From Blastocystis sp. Blastoise (Eukaryota > Sar > Bigyra > Opalinata > Blastocystidae): a stretch of DNA of 64,000 nt. The translations under genes were made by a program, and so were the position numbers. The notes under the pieces were generated by a model. That model searched no databases. It was given only the letters and a program-made list of their open reading frames with translations, and was not told where the DNA came from. The DNA lies in assembly GCA_039096225.1 (NCBI GenBank), contig JBBPEB010000015.1:785001-849000 (forward strand), written 5' to 3'. Below are positions 1 through 11,185 of this stretch, one piece after another. The first letter of the stretch is position 1; the number at the start of each line of letters is the position of its first letter.

Positions 1-1
1 T

Positions 2-3000
2 GATTCCCGTAAGAATCAAATTAGTGTATCTCCTATATCTGAACTGAATCAGGATACTATTGAAGGTATTCTTATCTTACATCAAAGTATCTATATATAT
101 TATGAATATGTTATAAAATCAATATATTTTGAATAATATAATACTTATACTATATTATATTATTTAATAATTATTATTTATAGTTTATCAATATATATAT
201 ATATATTTTTCTATCTAGTTCCATTTAATCAGAAATCTTCTTGTATATCATTATCATCATTATCATCATTATCATCATCATCATCATCATCATCTTTTAC
301 ATATTCATCTTTCTCTTATTCTCTCATTCAATATATACCTATAACTCCAATATATCCTTCTTCATTCCCGAACTGTCTCCATGAGATTCAAGTGAATCCC
401 TCACTTCCTGAGGGTCTATATATATCGCCTAATGGTGTTATTAGTGGTATTCCTACTCAATCAGTTCAAAATCATACAGTTACGATTACTACTATAGATA
501 ATTTAGGTTATACCTCTACAAATATTCTTTATATATATATTAAGAAATATACATGTACTTATCCAGGTCATGATTATATATTTAAAATAGATCCTATTAT
601 TTCAGATCTATCTATTACTATTCGTAGACAACAAGAAGAACATTATATCCCCTTGATTAGGGATACTTCATTATCTACTATACATTATTGTGAATCTAAA
701 CCTTCCTTCTATTCTATACATATATCAACATTCAATTATAAGTATTTATATATGTTGTAGTTTTTATTATATTTATATTTATATATATATTTATATTATA
801 TATATTTATATTATATATACATATTTTTTATATCTATTCATTAATGTATATTATTATATATATATAACCTCTATCTATCTTATCATCATCTATACTGATA
901 TATATATAGTAGAAAGCCATCATCTACTACATTATCTATTCTCTATAATGACATTACTATATATAATGCATTATTAGATCCTTCATATATTCAAACACAA
1001 TCATTTATCTTTTCTTCTTATACTCTTCTTTCTCTACTAGAGCCTTGGAATATATATTCGCCAAAAACTATAGAAACAAATATCAATAATGAATATATAT
1101 CAGGAAAAACATCAAGTAATAATATAGAATCCCAAAAGAATAGTATTCCAAAAGGTTCACGTGACAAACCGAATAACTGGCCAATTAAAGAGGAATATAC
1201 TTCTCAAATTAAGAATAACTATACTATTTTTGATATGAATGCTTATGAATATGAAGAAATCTATCCTACTGAGTCTATTGTCTATTTATATAAAAGTATA
1301 TATATTCCTTCTACATTTGATTCTCCTTTCTTTACTATGACTATTAATACAAATACATATTGTGTTATCTATATAAATGGAATCTTATTCTATACGAATC
1401 ATCATATGAAGTATTATTCTCAATTGTTACCTGCTTTTTCTTCTTCTTCTTCTATTTTGAATACAAAGAATCATAACAATTTATATATTATTGAAGACAA
1501 TTCTGAAAATATATTTATTAAAGGACAAAATAATATTATTTCTATCGAGTTATATCCCATCAATTTTTCAAAATCCATTCCTGACCCTCCTTCAAAAATA
1601 CAAAATAATAATAATAGTAATATAGAAAAACATAAAATTCCTTTTATTTTCTTTATTAATATATTTATATATCCAAATCAACATATTATTCCTCGTGGAA
1701 ATAATTATATTTCACAAGATATTATCCATAATTCACTTTCTGAATTCAATTTAGTATCTCCTTTTATACTAAATACAACTAAACAAGAATATATACAATC
1801 TTATTTATATTCTCCTTATATACATATATCTATAAATAGTTATTCAGTATATACAGTCAATGTTTATTCATGGATACTTGAAGCTAAAATTAATTCTGAA
1901 TGGGTTCTGATTCATTCTGAATTTATTCATTCTCCATATAAATCAACTATAGATATAAATAATGAAAATATATATTTATTATTAGCTACAAACACTATAT
2001 ATACATATCCATTTTCTTTATTAGGATCTATTGAATCTCTTCGTTTCCATATTTATTTAAGAGATGAATCTCTTCCTTATATATTCTATCCTTTATTCTA
2101 TAGTAATAATTATATATCTACATGTATATTCAAACATGATGATCTTGATTATTCTATTCCTAATACTATGTATATAATATCTCTTTGTCCTTATGGGTAT
2201 AAAGGACTTATGCTTTATAATTGTACGAATACTTTAATGAATCAGATATCTGAAGATAAGACACATTGTGAGTCACTTCATCCTTCTTCTCTTTCCTATT
2301 CTTCATCTTATACTAACTTTATCGTCAATCAACCTATTCTACCTTTAATTCCTATTTATGATAATATTATTAATCAATTTATTATTAATGATACTCTTCC
2401 TCTTGGACTTGTTTTTAATCAAACTACTGGAATTATTACTGGAATTCCTCAACAAATAATAAATATACCTATTTCTTATTCTATTTATGGATCTAATGAT
2501 AACGGTAAAACTAATATATATATACTATCCATATCTATAAAAGGTTGTAAAGAAGAAGATGGTTGGCCAAATCAATCAACAGGAACAGAAGCATCTATTC
2601 CTTGTTCTATAGGTAATTCAGGTATAAAAACAAGATTCTGTAATAAAGATAATCAATGGGAAGAAGTGAAAAGTAATTGTCATGAGATTTATTGTCCTTC
2701 TATAATAACAAATCATATTGAATATCCTAAGACATCAGCAAATACATTATATACGTCTCGTTGTTCTGGTGATTACACGGGTATTACAGAACGTTATTGT
2801 AATAGTAATGGTAATTGGGAAGATATACGTGTATCTTGTACAATATTAACATGTAATGAACAACAGGATCATGGTTATAGATGGCCTCAAATACATAGTG
2901 GTAGTAATTATACTTATGTATGTAATAAAGGCTATAAAGGTAGTATTAGTAGACTTTGTGAAAAAGGTGTTTGGAAGAATGTTATTAATGGTTGTAAAAA

Positions 3001-5217
3001 GATATTCTGTAATAGTACAACAGATGAAGAAGGACATATATGGCCTGAAATAGAAGCAGAACATGAACAACTATTTGATTGTCCTTTGAATATGATGGGA
3101 AATTTAAAACGTTTTTGTAATAGTGAAGGTATTTGGGAAGATATTCAAAATACATGCCGTTATTGTTTACCTGGTTCAATGCCTTTAATTATAAAGAATA
3201 AAGTAGGTGGCTGTAAGAGTTGCCCTCCTGGTCAAGCTTGTCCTGATGGTACTAAAGAAGGTATGATTAAATGTAGTGGTATTATGTATAGTCATGGAGG
3301 AGAAAAAGATTGTATTCCTTGTATTCATGGTAAAGTAGAATTAAAAACAGAAGGTAATTATATATGTCGTGTATGTCGTTCTGGAGAGATTTCTTATGAA
3401 AATAATTGTTATTCTCCTATTATGTGTATATCTGATGGTATATGGAATAAAACTAGATTAGGGTCTACTTTATATAAGAAATGCCCTAATAATGATGAAG
3501 ATGGATATATGTCAAGAAGATGTGAACGAAATAGTCTTGGACTTCCAGTTTGGGGAGATGTTCGTAATGGGTGCTGTATATATATATATGTTATTTATTT
3601 AGCTATTTTTTTTTATTATTTTATATATTATTTATTTAATTATTTTTTTTGATATATATATTTATATATATATATATATATAATCTTTATTATTTTATAT
3701 ATATTCTATAATTTTTATATATTATTATTTGTTTATTTACAAAAAAATATATAAAATATTTTCTGTTTGTTTTTACAATTATATAATAATAATAAATAAT
3801 AACTATATATCTATTCTATAGTTAAACATGAAATATCTTATGGTTATATACGTTATGAATTTAATGTTGTTTTTTCGAATTTGCCACTTTATTTCTTAAC
3901 AGATAATATTCAATTTGAATATATATCTTCTTTTTTGAAAACATTTAGTAATATCGCTGGAAATATTAAAATTGTCTATTTAAAAGAACATATTACACCT
4001 GTATATATATATATATATATATATATTTAGAATAGTTTTCTATATATATTATTATTTCAATTAATCAACATAGTATAATTATTCCTTTTTTTTTTTGTCG
4101 TTATAATTACATTAAATATATTTTTATACTATTTCCAAATATATTTAATTCAATATATATATAGTCTTCTATATCTTCATCAATACATATGCAAGTTGTT
4201 ACTTTATATACTTATTCGAATACCTTTACTCAAATTCTTTCTTCTTGGTCTTCCCTTCTTCGACAATCCCTTCAACAACGCCATCCTTCTATTTTTCATC
4301 CTTATGTGAATATTACTATATCAAATCTTTATATATCAAATAAAAACTTAGGTATATGTAAGAAGAATGGAATATGGCCAGAAACACAAGGGAATACAAC
4401 TATTCATATTCCTTGTGGAGATAGTTTTAGTTTTGGAGAAATAGAACGTACATGTATATATAAGAATGGTAAGACTTACTGGGGATCTATAAATAAAACT
4501 CAATGTTATCCTCAAGAACATTATAGTCATTATTATTATTATAATATCACATATCCATCTATTTCGATACTTTCGTTATTATTCAATTGTCCTTATGGAT
4601 ATACACCTCTTCAAGCGAATAATTTTTTTAATTCTTCTTCATCCTCTTCTACTCTTCATGATTATTATAAATCTCTTATTTCTCCTTTATATATAAAGAC
4701 AGTTCAAGAATATAATAAAGGTATGAAATCTTGTATTTCTCATAATATTACTATTTCTTCTACATTTAAATCATTTTTATTCTTTTCTAATATTCATAAA
4801 ACTGAAAGTATTCCTGTTTTAACAGTTCAAATAATATCACCTCTTACCCCTCATAAATTATATTCTATTGTAAGTATGTATCAAAAACCATTATTTATAA
4901 AATATAAATATTATAATGGTTATATTCTTTCAAATACAATGAAAATGACACAAACATCTTCAAAAATATGGATTAAACGAACAAATACTATACATAATAT
5001 TCAATTCAATCCAAAGAAATCTATATATACTCATATTACAACATCTACATATCAAGATTATAAATTATTTCAAACTATTTATTCTCTTCATTCTTATTCA
5101 TTTTTCGATTATGTTTCTATTTTCTTGTGGATACTTCTCTTTGTATCTATTCCACTTTTCTTCTTTTATTTTTTTATTCATTATCAATTAATTCGATGCA
5201 CAAATAATCTTTTCTAA
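2..5217 (+). CDS. Large type I surface protein with putative-Ig, sushi-like and Cys-rich modules (5' partial)
   Basis: Exons 2-65, 219-741, 910-3575, 3822-4000 and 4165-5217 join in frame (1494 codons plus TAA); the N-terminus and any signal peptide lie upstream of the window. Two modules match the He_PIG putative-Ig pattern (LPEGLYISPNGVISGIPT and LPLGLVFNQTTGIITGIP). They are followed by at least four Cys-rich repeats of the form W-P...C...G...R-x-C...G-x-W...C (about 2550-3160), which resemble sushi/CCP or hormone-receptor modules. A Cys-rich stretch (about 3160-3420) resembles GCC2/GCC3 or TNFR-like repeats. One more W-P/C repeat lies near 4350-4510. The C-terminus has a hydrophobic helix (DYVSIFLWILLFVSIPLFFF, about 5107-5166) and a short tail, so the bulk is probably extracellular. 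A receptor or adhesin role is inferred. The minus-strand gene at 43370-49254 has related architecture. Confidence 0.8.
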
Positions 5218-6389
5218 ATAATTAATAACTTTTCGTCATTTATTTGATATTATTACTTTTTTTTAGTTTTATATATATATTAAAGATATTTATATATTGT
5301 TACTGTTATTTATTTTATTCTTTTATATATAGGTATACAAACATATTATTTGATTCATATTCTATTTCTAATATATTTATTTTTATATATACATATTTTC
5401 ATATTTATTACGAAAATTATTTCATTATTATTGATATATTATATTTATTTGTTACATTATAAAAGAAGAAACACATTTTGCATTCATTTTTCTCAGGTCC
5501 ATAATTTATTTTATAACTTTTATTTATATAAAGAATATTTTGGACATTTTTTGAATTTCTAATTCTATTTATGTTATATACATAGTATAAACGATTTCAT
5601 ATACTATTCTCTATTTTTTTTATATATTTTATATATAGTATAAACGATTTCATATACTATTCTCTATTTTTTTTAAATTATTTTATATATAGTATAAACG
5701 ATTTCATATACTATTCTCTATTTTATTTTACCAAAACAACATTATTATTATGCTATTTAAACACTGTATCATATTTAAAGGTGTTAAATTTAAAAAATAT
5801 TGATGATTATAAAGTATAGTTTGTTGTAAAAAGATAAATAATAATAATAAAATAGTTCACGATATTGATTGACTTTTCAAGAAGATAAAAGTGTTATTTT
5901 GTAGAAATATCTAAAGATTCAAAAAATAAAATGCTGAAACAATAAGATCATCGATACGATACTGACTCTATGAATGAAGTAAAGCATGACAGTATGATTG
6001 ATTGATGAAAAACAAATATTTGTTGAAAGAATTCTGTATGTTTAGTAAAATCATTTTCTTTTAGAACTATACCATTGATTACCCTTTAGAAGCCAATAAA
6101 TAAGCATGAGTAAAGTTATTTATAAGTCAATTGAATAACAAAGAAAAGAAAGAAGACATTGCCACATTGTTATTTCTAGAATTGTGTTCAAGTTTTCTGT
6201 TTTTCTCGTGGTTTTCTTCTCTTTTCTCCTCAAGAATCCCTCTTTCCCCATAATATTCGTAATATCTTTATATATGGTGTCAATATGATGAATCCCTCGT
6301 CATAGAGACAAAAAACACACATTCTACTTTTCTTATAAAGAATAACAAAACTAAATATATATATATATTATAATATTTTGATAAGTTAG
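5218..6389. other. Intergenic region with a three-copy tandem repeat
   Basis: No convincing gene is present; short ORFs here are low-complexity. The stretch holds the tandem repeat at 5584-5724, then pyrimidine-rich sequence just upstream of the sialidase start, where its promoter should lie. Confidence 0.6.
5584..5724 (+). repeat. Three tandem copies of a 53-54 bp unit containing a hairpin
   Basis: Copies start at 5584, 5637 and 5691. Each begins AGTATAAACGATTTCATATA followed by CTATTCTCTATTTT. Within each unit AGTATA and TATACT form a 6-bp inverted repeat around a 10-nt loop. The copies differ mainly in the AT spacer. The array lies about 370 bp downstream of the receptor stop codon. Confidence 0.85.
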
Positions 6390-8140
6390 ATGAAGTTAAG
6401 TTTAATTTGTTTGTTGTTGCTGATAGTGAATGCAGCTCAAGTTTTAGATACTCAAATTTTGTGGAAAAGAAAAGAACCTGAACTTTATGGCTGTTATAGG
6501 TATTTTTCACTGAATATAAATAAGATATGAATTAATGATATCTTTACATATAGAATCCCAGCTCTTCTTCATCTTGAAGATGATATTCTAGTAGCTGCTA
6601 TTGAAGCTAGACAAGGAAATTGTAATGATGCTACTCAAAGTGATACTATGGTTAAAGTATCTAAAGATAATGGATCCACTTGGTCTGAATCTATTAAGAT
6701 AGATTTCTTTTCAAAAGTATAAATGATATATATATATATTTTTATAAAAACTTTATTGTACATGAATATAGATATAATTCTATAATTTATAATAAATAGG
6801 TTAATGGAACAGATTCTACTGGAGAACCTGCTTTAATATATGATAAAACAATAAAAAAATTATTTTTAATAACTGAGTTTTTTCATTCTGATGCTCATAT
6901 GAATGGAAATCCAGTTATTGATATACGTATAGCTGAAAGCACTGATTATGGATATACGTGGACATTAAATCAAATTATTCCTGATCCTGGTGAGCATGCT
7001 CCTACGTATATATATATAGATTTATTGATTTTTCTAAGTTGTATATTATATTTATTGTTTTTTATTATTAATATTTATTGTTAATATTTTATTATTAATA
7101 TTTGATAATTAATATTTTATAATTAATATTTATAATTAATATTTATAATTAATATTTTTAATTAATATATATATTCTATATATATTTTTTATTTTTAATA
7201 AAATTAACAATAATAATAATTTCAATTAATCCTTTTTATTACTTATATAACTAGTGGTACCTTGACATCTGGTATTCAGTTAGATTCAGGCCGTTTAATC
7301 ATAGGATATCGTCGAGGAGATCGTAATAGCTATGCATTTATGTCAGATGATCACGGGATTCATTGGAGATTATCTACAAATAGTAGTGGAACTGGAGGCT
7401 CTGAATGTCAAGTATATATATATATATATATTATAATAGTATAGTTTTCTTTTCTTTTTTTTTTTATTTAACATATTCATTTTATATACAGTATAATCTA
7501 TGCTATGATTAGTTTATATTATTATTGTTATTATTAGGTTACTAAATTAAGAGATGGTCGTTTATATCAAACTTCCCGCGGCTATTATGATGTCCAAGGA
7601 AACCCTCGTCTTCAAGTATTCTATATATATAGATTATTTATATATATAGTCTTTTTCTCATGATGATGGAGAAACTTGGGAACAATTTACGAGTATTCCC
7701 GCGACTATTATGCCTGACCCAAATTGTCAAGGTTCTGTAGCTACTGATAAAGAAGTATATATAAATATATATATATATATGACATAACTTTGATAATTAT
7801 TATCTATTTATATAAAGAAAATAAAAATTATTATTTTTTTCAATTACATTATATATATTTTACTTATTATATCTATTCATCGAATATTTTGTATTATGTT
7901 TCTTCTCTATAGGGTAATTTATATATAAGTCACGCGAATCATACTTCTCAACGTATTGACATGACTATAAATCAAAGTAAGGATAGTTCATTAACTTGGA
8001 CAGATAGTCTATTAGTGAAGAAAGGTTTTGTTGCTTATTCTAGTCTTACTGCTCTTGATGATGGACGTATAGCTATTTTATTTGAAGGAGGAGATAAAGA
8101 TTCTTATGAAAATATTTATTTCTCAAGAGTCAAATTTTAA
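6390..8140 (+). CDS. Secreted sialidase (exo-alpha-sialidase, GH33-type)
   Basis: Seven exons join in frame to 348 aa: 6390-6499, 6554-6716, 6800-7005, 7255-7411, 7538-7615, 7650-7754 and 7913-8140. The start MKLSLICLLLLIVNAA is a clear signal peptide. The sialidase YRIP signature is split by the first intron (CYR/IPAL). Four Asp-boxes (S-x-D-x-G-x-T-W) are visible: SKDNGSTW, STDYGYTW, SDDHGIHW and SHDDGETW. Arginines in IIGYRRGDR and YQTSRGYY are candidate carboxylate-binding residues, and AILFEGG near the end is typical of the C-terminal strand of the propeller. The family cleaves terminal sialic acids from glycoconjugates. No membrane anchor is seen, so secretion or vacuolar targeting is likely. 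A trans-sialidase activity cannot be excluded. Confidence 0.92.
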
Positions 8141-8855
8141 TAGATAGATTTATATAGTCATTAGAATGAAATTCGTTTCTTTTTTCAAATATCAATTTTA
8201 TTAAAATTGGTATTCTAGAAATATACTTATTGTTTTGTTAAAAAATATATATTACTCATTATTTCATGATTTTATTTTTCTTAATGATATGAACTATTGC
8301 GCTAAGGTATTTGTACTAATTATAATACATAAATTATCAAACCGAAAAGTTCTAGCTAAGATTGTACTGTATGATATAAAATAGATATTTTCTTTTAAAG
8401 TAAACAAGGAATACTCATTCTTAAATAAATTCTGATATTCTAATATAATCATCAAAATGTTATGAATGAATAAAGCAAAATAATTAACTAAAAATAATAA
8501 CAAATTATTGAATTAAGTTCATTTGCTGCTCATTTTATACAAATAATCATAGAAATTATCTCAAATAGTTTTAAATCAAATTAGAATAATGACCAATGCA
8601 TAGACGTCGAAGAAAAATCAATTACTACTTACTTAATTCTCTTAATTGTCATCAACTGTAAAAAATAATTTATATATCGATAAACAGACAATACTTAAAC
8701 TAGTGATCCTGTTATTGATCAATAAAATACATTGTTTCCAATGCAATATATAAAAAAACCTCTGTGAAGAAAATAACCGTAAAACTGACAATTTTTCAGA
8801 ATTATTGTTTTTTTCATTAGAAGCTCTTATCTCTTTTAATTTCCGAGAAATATTA
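8141..8855. other. Intergenic, no gene recognised
   Basis: The stretch is AT-rich and has no supported ORF. The reading frame of the next gene stays open upstream to about 8805, but only from a TTG. The first ATG is at 8856. Confidence 0.6.
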
Positions 8856-9897
8856 ATGCAGATGAATAGAGCTGCGTCCATAGAAGAAGTGAATCCTGAA
8901 GAATTATTTCCAGAAAGAACAATTGAACCATATGCTCAATTAGATGATGAAGAACAGAAGAAAGTCGAGGCATATAGACAAGTTTTGCTTTCCATTCAAC
9001 GTTCTCCTTATTATGTTGAAGTAGAAAATAATGAATGGAAGATCGATCGTTATTCTGATATATACAATTCAAATCAATCCAAAGTTTCACTTACTTCACT
9101 TTACTCATATGATGTCTTATCAAAATATATTCCTACTGGTATTTAAATTTATTATATTTTTATTAGTTGAATACATATTCTTTTGTTATAAAAAATAAGC
9201 ATTATTTATATAATATTATTATTTTTTTTTTCTATTTTTTAAAATGAATTATTATCTATTTAATGTAATATGTATTGTATTAAACTTTTATAAAAATAGA
9301 GTTACTTGGTGATAAAGTTACACATAAAAAGTCAAATCTTAAATTGAATCTTGTAGCTATAAAGAAATTACGTGAATTAAATGAAACAAAAGAAAATGAA
9401 GAAGGAGAAGATGATGAAAAGAAGTATATATTTATATGTTTATAATTATACATTTATTCATAATATATTTATTTAAATTTTTATTTTTATATTAATAAAT
9501 ATATAATAATATTAATAAACATAATAATATTAATAAATATATAATAGCATTAATAAATATATAATAAACACATAATAAATATATAATAGCATTAATAAAT
9601 ATAAAATAATAAACACATAATAAATATATAATACTATTAATAAATATAAAATAATAAACACATAATAAATATAAAATAATATTAATAAATATAAAATAAT
9701 AAACACATAATAAATAAATAATAATAAATACATACTATAATTATAGGAAAGCTGAAGATGGTGGTGATAATTTAGATGTTGATGTTGTATATGAGGATGA
9801 TGAGAATGATAATGATTATGGCCAAAACTATTTTGATGATGATGAAGGTGATGATGATGATGGAGGTGCAGATGATAATGAAGGAGATACATATTAA
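8856..9897 (+). CDS. DNA-directed RNA polymerase III subunit RPC7 (Rpc31/POLR3G family)
   Basis: Exons 8856-9138, 9300-9423 and 9747-9897 give 185 aa. The start was put at the first ATG (MQMNRAASIEE); an ATG two codons downstream is an alternative. The N-terminal half has the family pattern ELFPERTIEPYAQL, then a helix (EAYRQVLLSIQRSPYYVE), then KIDRYSDIY, matching the PLFP...PY.IE...YSDRY block of RPC7. The C-terminus is a long Asp/Glu tail containing DYGQNYFDDDEGD and ending GDTY, the hallmark Rpc31 acidic end. The protein belongs to the RPC3/6/7 initiation subcomplex of Pol III, in the nucleus. The Gly/Arg-rich N-terminus of animal RPC7 is missing, so an upstream exon could have been overlooked. 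Confidence 0.85.
9424..9746 (+). repeat. Intron minisatellite in the RPC7 gene
   Basis: The second RPC7 intron is filled with about four degenerate copies of a roughly 45-50 bp unit built on ATTAATAAATAT and AATAAACACATAATAAAT, from about 9480 to 9735. The sense strand is A-rich, unlike most introns here. Confidence 0.7.
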
Positions 9898-10415
9898 TTA
9901 TATATATATATATATTTTTTATACATCTTTCTTCTTTGTTTCTCTTTTTTATTAAAATACTTTGTTATTTTTTCTGTGAATATCTTTTTGTGTTTTTAAA
10001 AAAAATAGCTATAAGCATATTTTTAATTTTGTTTAAAAATGATATATTTCACAAGTTAAATACTAATCGTTATAAATTTAAGTGAGAATTATACTTTTTT
10101 TTATTGATTAAAAGCCTATAATTCTGACATCAGAAGAATAACCACAAATACTAGACAATCACTTATAATATATCAGAGAAATCTAGTGTATTATCACAAA
10201 ATCTTTCAAAAGTATCTATTCTTGTAATAGGATTTATATCTCCTATAAACTACCACAATTACGAATAATTAAAATATATTTTAGATCACTTCTAAATATA
10301 AATGATAGAGAAATAGACTATTTTTCATTTGAACATTTCTTAAAAAATTTCCAGTTAAATTTCTAAAAATCGAGTGAAAAACAAATTCTTTTCATGAAAA
10401 GCAGTGTATGGCTAA
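9898..10415. other. Intergenic, no gene recognised
   Basis: The stretch is AT-rich and has no supported ORF, RNA gene or repeat. Confidence 0.6.
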
Positions 10416-10610
10416 ATGAAAACTTCTTTTTTTAATATTTCTTTTTTGAATACTACTTGTTGTTTGACAATGATTTACGAAGTTACTTCATATATTTATC
10501 AATCTTTCTTACGTAGTGCCTCTAACTCTCGTTATGCTAAGACTCAATATCAAAAATATTCTAGCCATGATGAAATCTCCTTTGGTGCTGGAAGACTGGA
10601 TTACGAATAA
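10416..10610 (+). CDS. Small hypothetical protein
   Basis: This is a single-exon ORF of 64 codons from ATG 10416, or 46 codons from the second ATG at 10470. The first part is hydrophobic and Cys-containing. The last 40 residues are polar and non-repetitive (for example SRYAKTQYQKYSSHDE and SFGAGRLDYE), with a richer codon mix than the surrounding DNA, which supports coding. It ends in TAA like its neighbours. I do not recognise the family. A small mitochondrial membrane protein is one possibility, with no specific evidence. Confidence 0.45.
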   Translation: MKTSFFNISFLNTTCCLTMIYEVTSYIYQSFLRSASNSRYAKTQYQKYSSHDEISFGAGRLDYE

Positions 10611-11185
10611 AAACCTTTATTTATATATATATTGTATATTTAAGGAAGAGTTATTATGCGTTTTATAATTCTATCGTTGAATATTTGTTGTAATCTAGCT
10701 GTTTAAAAGTCTTAAGCTATATATGATGTGTTTTGTTCTCTTTTTAATGAAATACTTTTTTAAATTTATTAATTATAATTCAATATTAAGTTATGATTTA
10801 ATGATAAGATCATATGTATTATTAGATGGAAATCCTAAAGACAATCTCAACCAAGAAATGAATACACTTACGTGTTCTTATTTAAATAATGATTGAGATT
10901 TGCATTGATTTCTAATAAACAAAACTTATTCAATAACTTCTCATGCTAGAATACTATTCGACATTGAAAATGAGTATGAATTAAAATCATATTGAAGAAA
11001 ATATAAAAAAAATGAAAAGAAAAGAGAAATCACAGTGTAATTCACGGGAATCAAGCTTATTACTTGGTTCTCCATTATTCAATATTTTTTTTGTTTTTGT
11101 TCATAAATAGCGGATTGTTTCTCAAGTATATTTTTATAATAAATATATCGACGTCATCTATTATTGCTTTGTCATTATAGAGAAA
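10611..11185. other. Intergenic region upstream of the uS9m gene
   Basis: No gene is recognised. The stretch holds TTCACGGGAATC at 11041-11052, a GC-rich element of the motif family described in the findings, about 140 bp upstream of the next start codon. Confidence 0.5.

Noticed and set aside
5584-5724. CRISPR-like array
   Set aside because: Only three copies, the spacers are not unique non-repetitive sequence, and the context is a eukaryotic nuclear genome.
8805-8855. N-terminal extension of RPC7 from TTG at 8805
   Set aside because: It requires a non-ATG start and has no family similarity; the ATG at 8856 is preferred.
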